A stretch of DNA of 64,000 nucleotides from Mytilus californianus (Eukaryota; Mollusca; Bivalvia; Mytilida; Mytilidae): NCBI RefSeq assembly GCF_021869535.1, contig NW_026262712.1, positions 67,054,100 to 67,118,099 on the forward strand. Direction: 5' to 3'. The position numbers were made by a program, and so were the translations under genes. Under the pieces are notes generated by a model. That model was not told the DNA's origin, did not search any database, and worked only from the letters and a program-made list of their open reading frames with translations. Below, piece after piece: positions 48,961-59,738 of the stretch; the first letter of the stretch is position 1, and every line of letters begins with the position of its first letter.

Positions 48961-49528
48961 TCGTGTTGTTTTAAGTCAACAAATTGTATGGTAAACCTTT
49001 CGTTTCAATATAGTGGTGTAGCATCGTGTTATCTTAACTTAACATCATGTACTTTCAACTGTGCATCATGGTGTTTTAAATCAACAGATTGCATGATAGA
49101 CCAATCGTAATATCACAATGATATAACATCGTACTATCTCAGCTCAACATTTATTAATAACAAGTCAGCACCATACATTTTAGCTATTCATTTTATTGTT
49201 ATCATAGCTGTCGATGTGGATGACTGAGCAGTATCAATCTGCAAGCTAACATCATGCAACGTTAACTTCACATCATGTACTTTAAACCCAACGTTACGTG
49301 TGTTTGGCATATCATCACAACATCGTGACTTATCATTATACTATCACAACTAAAGCACTTGTCATTGCAAGTCAACATTGCGCAGATTCAACTTAGCATA
49401 TTGTAATTTAGAGTTAGCATTTTGATGACTCAATTCAACATCACGCTGTCTTAACTTTACATTTTAAGCTTCAGCATAACGTTTTGTAAATCTCTAATAT
49501 ATGACAGCTGAGGCTTTCCATAATTGAG

Positions 49529-49771
49529 ACAAGAACAAAATGTAAGCTATCTACCTATGTAGCCTTTATAGATTTTTAAAAAGGCAAATGATTCAATAAA
49601 TAGAGTATTGTTATTCAACAAATTGGAAAACTTGGGAATTAGTACAAAATTTATGTATGCCCTTAGAGGGCTTTATTCAAATGTAACGTGCAGTGTACGT
49701 CTTAACGGTAATATGACCGAATGGTTCATTGTAGACACTGGTTTGAAACAAGGTTTTACACTAGTAATTTT
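49529..49771 (+). pseudogene. Split RT, finger/palm segment
   Basis: It begins directly after the G duplication. YVAFIDF gives the first catalytic region. One extra T near 49,575 breaks the frame before KANDSINRVLLFNKLENL. GLYSNVTCSVRLNGN leads to DTGLKQG, the motif before the YADD block. The segment ends where the tail repeat begins. Confidence 0.75.
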
Positions 49772-49919
49772 TGGGGCCCTTTATAGCTTACTGTTCGGTG
49801 TGAGCCAAGGCTCCGTGTTGAAGACCGTACTGTGACCAATAATGGTTTACTTTTATAAATTTTGACTTGGATGGAGAGTTGTCTCATTGGCACTCATACC
49901 ACATCTTCTTATATCTATT
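49772..49919 (+). repeat. Dispersed tail repeat, copy 6, inside the split RT
   Basis: TTTTGGGGCCCTTTATAGC, then GAGCCAAGGCTCCGTGTTG and the usual end GGAGAGTTGTCTCATTGGCA. The flanks GGTTTTACACTA and CTATTGTATATTA resemble two diverged copies of one RT sequence and may be an old target duplication. Confidence 0.65.
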
Positions 49920-50826
49920 GTATATTATCGTCTATGTTTAACATTTATATAAACACTCTAATTGATGATATAAATGCTCTAGATATTGGTATAAATATTG
50001 ATGATGAAAAAATAGCAATTTTATTGTATGCTAATGATATGGTATTAATGGCTGAAAATGAAAATTATTTACAGAAAATGTTAAATATTCTTAACAATTG
50101 GTGTATTGCTAATGGACATAATGTCAATATTAATAAGTCCAAAATTATGCATTGTAGAAATCCATCTGTACCTCGAACTGAATGTAATTTTCAATAGGTA
50201 ATAATGCAATGGAATGTGTTAGTAACTTTAAATACCTGGGATTGTTATTAACAGAATTTTTAGACGTTCAACTAATGGCTAAGGCAGTAGCCAAATCAGC
50301 CAGTAGAGCATTGGGTTTATTGATTATAAAAAGTAAATCACATGTTGGTTTCCAACATGATATTTTTTCTAAATTATACAACACTATGGTCTGGTCAGTT
50401 ATTGATTATGGGTCGTGTATTTGGGGTTCACGCGATTACTCATATATCAATGCTGTCCAAAATAGAGCCATAAGATTTTTTATGAGTGTCGGTAAATATA
50501 TCCCAGATGATGCCATACATGGAGATATGGATTGGAAACCACCATCTGTAAAACAATGGACAAGTGTATTTAGACACTGGACAAGATGTTCAAATATGAG
50601 TCATGATAGAATAAATTTTAAAGTTTTCAAATGGTCGATGCAGAAAGCTAGAGGTAGAATTAAGAATTGGAACCATAGAGTTGTGGAAATGTTTAAAACT
50701 CATCATTTTGAAGACTATTGTAACTTTGAAACTAATGTATTAAATAAGAGTATTCTTGTACTAATTGAAACAATAATATTTGATAAATATAAAATAGATT
50801 GGAGTAATAGAGTATCTACGTATGCT
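49920..50826 (+). pseudogene. Split RT, palm and thumb segment
   Basis: MFNIYINTLIDDI leads to LLYANDMVL, where the usual Asp-Asp is Asn-Asp. The thumb has VNINKSKIMH. A lost base near 50,196 separates it from NAMECVSNFKYLGLLL and a long C-terminal region (SASRALGLL, VWSVIDYGSCIWG, QNRAIRFFM) that runs to 50,826. There the TATGCT duplication and element H begin. Confidence 0.8.
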
Positions 50827-51283
50827 CGGTGTCTTCCCGATTGTCCCACTTTTTGAAATTACAGGTAAAAAAGTAATGAAATTTTGTGGGACAATCGGGA
50901 ATATGTTTGTTGGACAATTGGGAAGTTTAAATGTGGGACAATTGGGAAGTTTAAATGTGGGACAATCGGGAATTGTTGTGATAGTAATTAATTTGCTTTT
51001 ATAGTGTGTAGCAGGTAATTACAGGTAACTAATCAATGTAAGATATAAAATACGAAATAAACATGAACAAGTAATAATATAAACATATCTTATTTTGCAC
51101 ATAATAGGTACAGTTGAAGTATCATCAAATATAGAATATAATATTAAGTCATAAAATAGCACATATCAAGCACTGCTCAAGTCTACATAAATGTTTACTA
51201 AAGAGTTACAGTTAAGCACACATATGACATGAAGAGCAGATACTATAAAGCAAAGCACAGATACTGAAGAAGGTACAACAATG

Positions 51284-51410
51284 AAGCACACACCATACAT
51301 AAGTACAACAATAAAGCACATATGATACATAAGTACAACAATAAAGCACATATGATACATAAGTACAACAATAAAGCACACATAATACATAACATAAACA
51401 TCACAACACA
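51284..51410. repeat. 30-bp tandem repeat
   Basis: About four units of ACATAAGTACAACAATAAAG lie inside H. The minus-strand ORF over it (repeated CFIVVLMY) is a by-product. Confidence 0.75.
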
Positions 51411-51540
51411 CCACATCATATTACTGCAAACAATTTAGTCCAAGTGTAACAAATAAGAGGCAACGCTAACATGCTGAAAAAACACTAAATTAACCATTAA
51501 CTATGTAGGCGTTGATTGAGTTGTGTGTATTTTCTTCTCT

Positions 51541-52082
51541 TTGCAGGTTGAAGATTGGAATGCTATTTATTCCATGCCCTTCATTATAACTAGAAATTCG
51601 TTTTTACAAAAATTTCAATTTAAGATTGTTCATAGGATTCTACCATGTAATTCATTTTTATTGAAATGTAAATTAAAAGAAACTGAACTATGTACATTTT
51701 GTTCAGAAATTAGAGAAAATATTTTTCACATTTTTTTGGGAATGCATTGTTAACGTGACAAATTTTCTGGCTATCCATTATAGATTGGATTAAAAATTAT
51801 GGCATTCTCTTGCCTTTCAGTGCAAAAGAAGTCATTTTAGGTGTGTCTGAGGATTTTGTCAACAGTAAAACAGTTAATAATATTTTGTTGTTATTTAAAT
51901 AATATATATACAAATGTAGATGTAAGAACATAATATCCCCCACAAAATATGGTGGGATAGAATATTTAAAATATTGGATTAATATAGAAAAATACTCTGT
52001 ATGTTTCTTAACGCCTGTACAAAAAGTAAAAATGGATCTGAAGTGGCATTTGTTAGAAGCAGCTTTTAATTATTATAATTAA
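51541..52082 (+). pseudogene. C-terminal fragment of another LINE RT
   Basis: VEDWNAIYSMPF, FLQKFQFKIVHRILP and LCTFCSEIRENIFHIF match the zinc-binding RT C-terminal domain (zf-RVT type: Cys-x2-Cys then His). One frameshift after 51,750 moves to WIKNYGILLPF, and further breaks lead to VKMDLKWHLLEAAFNYYN ending at 52,082. It lies inside H and is unrelated in sequence to the host RT pieces. Confidence 0.65.
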
Positions 52083-52465
52083 CAAAATCAATTGTAATAT
52101 TTGTATCTTATTATATCTTTATGACTTGATCGATCTTACAAGTGTTACTTAATTTTTTATAATTTATGTCTAATACTGTAGTATGTAATTTCACATGTTT
52201 CATCATGAAAAATAAGAAAATTACAAAAAAAAAACAAAAAACATTATAGAACTATTTCATAACTCGGAAATGTTATATTATTCAATCAAAATTTTATTAA
52301 TCTGATGATTTAAAGAAAAATCATAATATTTTATACATTTACAAAATCGAAATTAAATAATAGTTTGAACATGTAATAATTATTTCTTGTTTATTTAGCA
52401 AAATAAACAACAGATACCTTGTTTATTTAAGAACATTTTACTTCGCAAAATAATGTGGGCGGCGT

Positions 52466-53615
52466 TTTGCATTTGCACCGATCTGCATTTCATTTGCGCC
52501 GATTTTTTCTTTCATTTGCGCCGATTTTTTTTTTCATTTGCGCCGATTATTTTACAGGTAAATTACAGGTAAATTACAGGTGAATGTTATTTTTCATTTA
52601 TCATTATAGACCTCTTCCGTTCGCCAGTTGTACAAATGTTATGAATCGTCAATCATAACATGCATATAACTGTTGTCCTCTGCTCACCACGGGGAGGTGG
52701 AAGTATAATTTTGAGCAGGATAAGACAATTTGAAAGCACTTTGTTCACATACTTTAAAATCAAGAAGTAAAAATTTAAGATAAAAGCATTCTGTATTTAC
52801 TCTGTTTATACTAAAATGACGAATTAAAAATCTATTTACAACATTAAAATCCGTAAAAACGGAATACATTAAAATCATAAATCTGTTCTTGTCGAGTATT
52901 TATAGGCAACACATCTAATATATTCCTTTTTTGTGATTTCGTCTTTAGACTTGTCGTAATTGTCAATAACGAAGTCCATCTTTTCTTTATCTGGCTAACG
53001 TACTGATGCGGGCATTTCTAGAGTTCGCATTTTAAACGTTACGGAATAACCGTTTCACAGATGATATCGGATATGTTCCTTATGTCGTAACTACAATACC
53101 CTTCCCTTTTCACGAATGTGACCTACCGAATTAGACTATTTACCGGATTTGTAATAACATTAGCAACACGACTGGTGCCACATGTGGAGCAGGATCTGCT
53201 TACCCTTCCGGAGCACCTGAGATCACCCCCAGTTTTTGGTGGGGTTCGTGTTGCTTAGTCTTTAGTTTTCTATGTTGTGTCATCTGTACTATTATTTGTC
53301 TGTTTGTCTTTTTATTTTTGGCCATGGCGTTGTCAGTTTGTTTTCGATCTATGAGTTTGACTGTCCCTCTGGTATCTTTCGTCCCTCTTTTTTAACATAC
53401 GTAACGGCCTGGATTTTCTTAACTTAAACATAAGTGAACAACGTTTATAACCAGATTTTACCAATATACATTCAAGGTATAGTACATGTCCAAATATTTA
53501 CTCACCTGTGTTAAACTGTAAATGCAATTAGGAGCAAATATAAAATCGGCGCAAATGAAAAAATGAAATCGGCGCAAATGAAAGAATGAAAATTTAAAAA
53601 ATCGGCGCAAATGTC
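52466..53615. mobile_element. Nested inverted minisatellite element in H
   Basis: The left side has three units of CATTTGCGCCGATTTTTT (52,469-52,552), followed by TTACAGGTAAATTACAGG repeats. The right side has three units of AATCGGCGCAAATGAA (53,543-53,610). The interior includes a dispersed repeat at 53,165-53,395 (GGAGCAGGATCTGC, GTTGCTTAGTCTTTAG) shared with 8.6 kb. No coding sequence. Confidence 0.6.
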
Positions 53616-53703
53616 ATACTTTTGTCAATCAGAACTTTTCATGTGGGACAATCAGAACTCTAAAATTTTAAAAAGTGGGACAATCGGGAAGAAACCGTAT
53701 GCT

Positions 53704-53880
53704 AAAGGTAATAAATCAAAAACATATAAGTTATTTAAATATGATTATTGTACTGAACCTTACTTAAAATGTAAATTGTCACCTAAATTTAGGAGTGCTT
53801 TTGCTAAATTCAGATCTGGAGTTGCTCCCCTTAGAATAAAAACGGGCAGATATGAAAGAAAAGAAATACATGAAAGAGGT
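53704..53880 (+). pseudogene. Split RT, C-terminal segment
   Basis: Directly after the second TATGCT the frame gives KTYKLFKYDYC, FRSAFAKFRSGVAPLRI and TGRY, then ERG and PC. This is the RT C-terminal block before a zinc-binding motif. It is cut at about 53,880 by the next inverted repeat. Confidence 0.75.
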
Positions 53881-55499
53881 CCGTGTCACACTTATCAATT
53901 CAAAGTTTTAAAAAGTTTTCAAATTTTAGTTTTTAGGAATTTTGATAAAGTTTTAAAATATCAAAATTCTAAATTTTTGAATATTTTTGAAATTTTGAAA
54001 TTTTCACCAAATAATTAAAACTTTAAAATTCTAAAAATTATTTAAAATTTGATAATTTAGATAGTTGATCAAACTTTAAAAGTACTAAACTTAACGCGCA
54101 TTTTTTTATTATTTCGCATTATGAAAGTTTGATTTTTAAAAATTTTGATTAAAATACTAAAATAGAAATACGGATGAAAAGAGACCATACGTATGATTAT
54201 TGCGTTCGAGGTACATGTAAAGTGCGAAACGGAATAAAAGCGGAACAAAACGAACGAAACGAAAAAAACCGAAACAAAATGAAATGAACAGTAACTGTTA
54301 CTTAAAAGTTAATGTATAAAATAAATCAAGAGGCAGACAGTTATAAGAGGTGAAAAATTGAATAACAAAATAAATATTTCTTAAAAGCGGAGAATCAATT
54401 TAAAAAAGGAAACACGGCTCTGATTATGATCATTCTTAGTTATGAATAAAAAGCACGAAATATATCAAAGACAAATCATTTTTAATTGCAAAAAAAATAA
54501 TTTAAAGAAGAAGTCGTTTTTCTTTAAACAAATTGGACATCACATGAGATAAGAGTATCCTGAAATTTTTAAGGTTTTGCGTCTGTTGAAAAAAAAACCC
54601 ACATTTTTTAAACCTATTCAATCCTGCATCAAACAGATTGATATACTTTAAAAAAAATCTCTAACATAAGCTTAGCGTTTCAGATAATTAATTTAGAACA
54701 ATTTGGTTTTCCAAGCGCCCATCATTTAGGAATAACAGTGAAAACTGACCAACTCGCAGTAAGCCAAATAGTATGGTAGGGTTGAGTATGTATATATTTT
54801 CTACTGTACGTTAAGCAATGAAATGGTTCAATACACGTGTATTACCTCAAATTTTATTTCAGATTTTTTTTTGCTTTACTTCTTCTTACTATCTGTAATC
54901 ATGTCGGCAGATGAAATCATTGAACGTACATTTTGAACGATCATCTTTAACCTTTTATCAACTATTTCAGTTCTTATAAATCCGATTGGCCTTCAAATAT
55001 TTGGGTTTTAAGCGTTCCTTGTGGAAGGTAAATCCAGAAATGCGCTTCGGACGCATGCAATTTTTAACGTGTTGTTTTCATTTTTTATCGATTGCATGAC
55101 GATCATATATTGCCCTTTATCAATGATTTCAGTTCTAATATATATTAGTACGGTAGGAATACTGAATCGATGGTGTCGCAATGTACGTTGTGCTAGCCTC
55201 GAAAGTGGGAGATTGTTGGTATCTTTTTTTACACTGCTACCCGCAATTCACGCTGAATTAAAGAGTAAGGTCAAATATTAGGAGCCAGCTGGATAGTGTT
55301 AAAAGGTAGAACGTTAACATCCAACTCAGCATGTAATAGTTGCCGCTGTACATTAAGCGCCGATCTATCCATGTGTCGGCATTTTTGATTAATGCGTGCC
55401 GTCAGTTTAATATGTTAATTATTTAAATGATTCAGTTGTGAGGTAGTTTTGATAATGAAATATGTTTTTGTGTTGTCATTACGTTTGTATATACGTTGT

Positions 55500-55552
55500 T
55501 TTCTCTCTCTCTCTCTCTCCCTCTCTCTTTCTCTCTCTCTCTCTCTCTCGCT
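55500..55552. repeat. (CT)n microsatellite
   Basis: A run of CT dinucleotides with a few interruptions, in the spacer of element I. Confidence 0.9.
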
Positions 55553-55642
55553 TGGAGGGGGCTTGCATATGCTTAGCCTGTTACACCTTTCAATTCAATA
55601 TATTTTGAAGTAAAAAAAGAACACTGTTTAAACAAAATCGTA

Positions 55643-55644
<2 letters not shown>

Positions 55645-55696
<52 letters not shown>

Positions 55697-56220
55697 CGTC
55701 CGTCTGACCGTCTGTCCGTCTGTCCGTCCGTCCGTCCGTCCGTCCGTCCGTCAGTCCGTCAGTCCTGTTTCTTGTCATCGCAACTCCTCTCAAACCACAC
55801 AACAGAATTTCACGAAACCTTTTTAGATAATAAGGACATACTATGTAGTTGTGCATATCGACAGAAAATTACGATTCAATTCTTTTTCTAGGAGTTACGC
55901 CCTTTGAACTTATTGAATTTAATGTACTACTGCAACAGTTTTTCATCGCAACTCCTCTCAAACCACACAACAGAATTTCATGAAACCTTTTCAGATAATA
56001 AGGACATACTACGTAGATGTGTATATCGACAGGAAATTACGATTCAATTTTTTTTCCAGGAGTTACGCCCCTTTGAACTAATTTGCCCAATATATTACTG
56101 CAACCTTTTGTCATCGCAACTCCTCTCAAACCACACAACAGAATTTCATGAAACTGTGTAGATAATAAGGACATACTATGTAGATGTGCATATTGACAGG
56201 AAATTATGATTCAATTTCTT
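55645..56220 (+). repeat. Dispersed repeat with (GTCC)n and about 165-bp internal tandem units
   Basis: It starts CCCACGCAACGAGTTGCGG, then has a GTCC/GTCT-rich run (55,690-55,765). Three tandem copies of a unit follow, starting TCATCGCAACTCCTCTCAAA (about 55,775, 55,943, 56,110) and each containing AAGGACATACTA. I recall it as a common bivalve repeat. ORFs across it come from the repeat. Confidence 0.75.
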
Positions 56221-56309
56221 TTTTCTGATACAATTTTGTTTTCTTACACTTATTTTATTTCTCCAATGACAATGTGGGGACGTGGGGTATGTGAGCGCGC
56301 TCACTAAGG

Positions 56310-56860
56310 TTCTTTCATTTGAAATAATTTTTAAAAGTTCATATCAACGATAAACATATGAGTAAGCTGAAGTGACCAATCTAAATGGTAATCTATTTTT
56401 TTTTTTTTTGTCATATTCACTTTTTGATTTATTATTTTTAGCATAATTGAGGTCGTTTGTTGTCTCATTTTATCATGTCGAGTAGGTAAAGTGTCCGGCT
56501 GAGATCGTGTTTTTCGAGTGAATCGGTCAACCTTTTTCGAGTGAAATTAAATGCGACTAGATCGATTTACTGCTATTTCGCAAGTATGATAGTTTTATTC
56601 ATGACTGTTCATCTTCTTCTGAGTACTATACATATATATTAAGCACAAAATACGAATAATGTCCACGAATTTCACTCAAATTCAGCGTTTTACATTTGGT
56701 AAGGGTTTTACTGCCGGTCGGAACAGGACCTTAGTGACAATATTTCTGTTTCCGATTCCCAAATAGATTACCATTTGGATTGGTCACTTCAACTTACAGT
56801 TGATACTCATATGTTTATCGTTGATATGAATTTTAAAAATTATTTCAAATTACGATTTTA
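56310..56860. repeat. Fold-back element in the spacer of I
   Basis: The left arm (about 56,325-56,400, with ATCAACGATAAACATATGAG and TGACCAATC) is complemented by the right arm (about 56,757-56,848, with GATTGGTCACTTC and CTCATATGTTTATCG). The centre has two TTTTTCGAGTGAA copies. Confidence 0.7.
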
Positions 56861-57336
56861 AATTGCTGACACCTACACATAGATAGATGGGCTCTTAATG
56901 AACAGCGGCAACTATTACATAAATATGCAGGCTGAAAATAGTGTTTATGTTATATGTTTATATGGTATGAATGTATTCAGCTTTTACAAGACCAGCACGC
57001 TGAGTTGGATGTTAAAGTTCTACATTTTAATATTATCCTGGTTCCAAGCTACTTATATTTGATCTAATTCTTAAATTCAACGTGTATTGCGGGTACAATG
57101 TAGCAGTGTAAAATAGATATCAACAACCTCCCACTTTCGAGGCTAACACAACGTTCATTGCGATACTGTGGATTCGGTATTCCTACCGTACTAATACTTA
57201 GAATTGAAATCAATGATAAAAGGCAATATATGATCGTCATGCAATCGATAAAAAATGAAAACAACACGTTAAAAAATGCGTCCGAAGCGCTTTTCTGTAT
57301 TTACCTTCACAAGGAACGCTAAAAAGCCGACTACTA

Positions 57337-57574
57337 GAGCATTTTCATTATTCACGTATCTGGATACGTGCACGGATCGACTTATACGTATCGGGCAGAT
57401 TTGTATAAAATTAATGATCTAGCCCGACCTCAATTAAAACTAAATTAAAATCAAATGCATTATAAAATATCTTCATCGGGACCAACTTGACTTAATTTAT
57501 CCTTTCCTCATATACGTGTTATACGATACGTCGATACGGATATGCCAGCAAATACGTGAATAATGCAAATGCTC
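57337..57574. mobile_element. 238-bp MITE with TA flanks in one arm of I
   Basis: The ends are GAGCATTTTCATTATTCACG and CGTGAATAATGCAAATGCTC, flanked by TA (57335-57336, 57575-57576). The left arm of I lacks it at the matching site (near 54,990), so it inserted after the arms formed. Confidence 0.75.
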
Positions 57575-58620
57575 TATTTGAAGGCCGGTGATTTCTTAGA
57601 ACCGAAATAGCTGATAAAAGGTTAAAGATGATTGTTTAAAATGTACGTTCAATGATTTCATCTGCCGACATGATTGCAGGTGGTAAGAAGTCGTAATGCA
57701 AAACAAAAAAATCTGAAATCAAATTTGAGGTAATACACGTGTATTGAACCATTTCATTGCTTAACGTACAGTAGAAAATATATACATAATCAACCCTACC
57801 TCCTAAATGATGGGCACTTGGAAAACCCAATTGTCCTGAATTAATTATCTGAAACGCTAAGCTTATGTTAGCGATTTGTTTAAAAGTAGATTAATCTGTT
57901 TGATGCAGGTTCAAATAGGTTTAAAAGATGAAAAACCTTTAAAATTTCAGGATACTGTTATCTCATTAGTTGTAAAATTTGTTTAAAGAAACACGACTTC
58001 TTCTTTAAATTAATATTTGTGCAATCAAAAATAATTTGATATATTTCGTGATTTTTATTCCTAACTAAGAATGATCATAATCAGAGCCGTGTTTCTTGTT
58101 TTAAAACTGATTCTCTGCTTTTGAGAAATATTTATTTTGTTATTCAATTTTTCACCACTTACAACTGTCTGCCTCTTGATTTTTTTTATACATTTACTTT
58201 TAAGTAACAGTTACTGTTCATTTCATTTTGTTTCGTTTCTTTTCGTTTCGTTCGTTTTGTTCCGCTATTATTCCGTTTCGCACTTTACAGGTACCCCGAA
58301 CGCAATAATGATACGTGTGGTCTCTTTTCGCCTGTTTTCTATTTTAGTATTTTAATCAAAAATCAAAAAAATCAAACTTTCAAAAAGCGAAATAATCATG
58401 TTAAGTTTAGTACTTTTAAAGTTTGATCAAATATCTAAATTATCAAATTTTAAAATGATTTTTAGAATTTTAAAGTTTTAATTATTTGATGAAAATTTTT
58501 AAATTTAAAAAAATTTCAAAAATTTGGAATTTTGATATTTTAAAACTTTGAGCAAAATTCCAAAAAAACTAAAATTTGAAAACTTTTTAAAACTTTGAAT
58601 TGATAAGTGTAACACGGACA

Positions 58621-59284
58621 TAAATCAAGAAATCAAGCATCTTGAAAATGCTTCAGAGAATTTTTTGTTTGAATCAGAGACTAATAATAAATGCAAATTC
58701 AAATGATAATGTTAATGTTTTGTATTAGAAACATATTCGTGGAAGTTTTTCCCCGCGGCCAATGCAACAAGCCTTTGGAATTTTTTCGTCTTCTATTTTT
58801 TTTATTACAGAAAAATCTTCGAATATTTAAAATAGTCTGCAAATACAAAGGACGAGGGGAGCTATCAGGATTACTGTTTCAGATGATAGAATATAAAAGA
58901 AACGGGTTTGAATAACGAGAATATCAAACATTGTTCTGGGAAGGTCAGAACATTTTATAGCAAATAACTTGAGCCTCAAACGTTGTATACTCTCATTTTG
59001 ATTAACAACTTCTCTTATGCCCTGGCGTCATAAGAATGCACGATTTGTCACAGGACGTTCTAGGCAAAAAATCAATGTTGTTGCGATCATTCATTTGATA
59101 CACAACCTTATTGTTCCTTTGAACAAACATCTGATTCGTAAATGATATCAATTTAACACCGTAGCAAGATCTTTGAATATGGGTTTTATCGGTAATAACA
59201 TTGGTTTTGTATTTGATAAATTAACAAATAACTAAACATGTATAGCTTTTAATGTATTATAAAGTATAAGTCCTAGATCCTGTT
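58621..59284. other. No gene supported
   Basis: A 74-codon ORF at 58,691-58,915 has no recognisable domain. The part from about 58,940 may be decayed 3' Penelope-like sequence, since it leads into the tail repeat, but no motif is clear. Confidence 0.35.
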
Positions 59285-59700
59285 GATATTATGTACTTAT
59301 TTTTTATTTTTTGGCATTGCACAAGGTGCTTTTGTAAGACTGTTCATTACGTCTTCAAACTAAATCCGATGGATGTGTTCTGATTGACAACTTAGTCTGA
59401 GAGAACGTGATTTATTTATATTTTTTTATTGTCATGGAACTAACTTTTATTAACTGCAAGTAATACTTTATGGGTTCTTTTTGTCTTTTGTCTTTTGTCT
59501 TTGTGTAAATTGTTTTAGTGCTTCCTTCCGATCGGATGAGTCGAGCCATTTCCAACAGAGACAATGGTATAACAGCAGGAGGAGGGTTGAGCGCTCACAA
59601 GCATGTTAACCCCGCCACATTCTTTGTGTTCCTGCCCTAAGTCATCAGCTTGTAATTCAGTGGTTCTCGTTAATTGTTGTTCTCGTTGGTTTCATTAATA
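59285..59700 (+). repeat. Dispersed 3' tail repeat, copy 7
   Basis: GGCATTGCACAAGGTGC, then CGGATGAGTCGAGCC, GTTGAGCGCTCAC and AACCCCGCCACATTC follow the order of copy 2. It is truncated near 59,700 where RT coding sequence of another element starts. Confidence 0.7.
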
Positions 59701-59738
59701 TATCCTCCAGAGTTAGAAAATAAAGAAAAAACAGACAC

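Larger units (their letters stand above)
43014..49522. mobile_element. Element G: 6.5-kb element with 0.71-kb inverted ends and 6-bp duplication
   Basis: The left arm (43014 to about 43727) and right arm (about 48812 to 49522) are near-identical complements, starting TATGGAAAGCCTCAG and ending CTGAGGCTTTCCATA. ATTGAG flanks both sides (43008-43013, 49523-49528). Removing G and one ATTGAG rejoins the host RT frame through SIIE and TRTKC. The arms are largely built of diverged 105-bp units. The interior has a (GA)n run, a CR1/L2-like LINE and AT-rich sequence. No transposase, polymerase or integrase was found. Confidence 0.82.
50827..53697. mobile_element. Element H: 2.87-kb element with inverted ends and 6-bp duplication
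   Basis: The left end CGGTGTCTTCCCGATTGTCC and the right end (complement CGGTTTCTTCCCGATTGTCC) extend about 30 bases with two mismatches. TATGCT flanks both (50821-50826, 53698-53703). Removing H and one TATGCT rejoins the host RT frame at STYA and KGNKSKTY. Next to the left end, GTGGGACAATCGGGA recurs three to four times in the opposite sense (50,886-50,975). The interior holds a broken LINE C-terminus and a nested inverted minisatellite, with no transposase. Confidence 0.8.
42655..53880 (+). pseudogene. One non-LTR RT gene cut into pieces by four insertions
   Basis: RT blocks appear in order on the plus strand: 42655-42707 (DEQIGFVKG), 42968-43013 (SSIDHVGTITSIIE), 49529-49771 (VAFIDF then VRLNGNMTEWF), 49920-50826 and 53704-53880. 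The gaps are a SINE (42708-42955), element G (43014-49522), a tail repeat (about 49,772-49,919) and element H (50827-53697). The SINE, G and H each have an exact target duplication, and removing each rejoins the frame. The YADD box reads YAND (Asn codon at 50033-50035), so a catalytic Asp is lost. Frameshifts lie near 49,575 and 50,196. The 5' part with the endonuclease is absent. Confidence 0.8.
53879..58620. mobile_element. Element I: large inverted repeat with arms of about 1.5 kb
   Basis: The left arm (53,879-55,385) and right arm (56,868-58,620) are complements. The outer ends are TCCGTGTCACACTTATC and GATAAGTGTAACACGGA. Landmarks such as AAGTGCGAAACGGAATAA, GTCGGCAGATGAAATCATTG and CCTCGAAAGTGGGAG appear in both arms. 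The right arm is longer because of a 238-bp MITE. The spacer holds a dispersed repeat and a fold-back. No direct flanking duplication could be found. ORFs at 55,021-55,281 and 57,064-57,267 are the same arm sequence on opposite strands. Confidence 0.75.

Noticed and set aside
43014-49522. Polinton/Maverick assignment of element G
   Set aside because: The 6-bp duplication and long inverted ends fit, but ends are not AG/TC and no polymerase, integrase, ATPase or capsid gene is visible. Left unassigned.
51530-51546. Splice acceptor before the LINE fragment in H (TCTCTTTGCAG)
   Set aside because: It looks like an acceptor, but the coding sequence that follows is a retrotransposon RT C-terminus, so the match is probably chance.
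55021-55281. 86-codon ORF and its 57,064-57,267 counterpart as a duplicated gene pair
   Set aside because: They are the same inverted-arm sequence with several differences in the frame; no domain or start context supports a protein.
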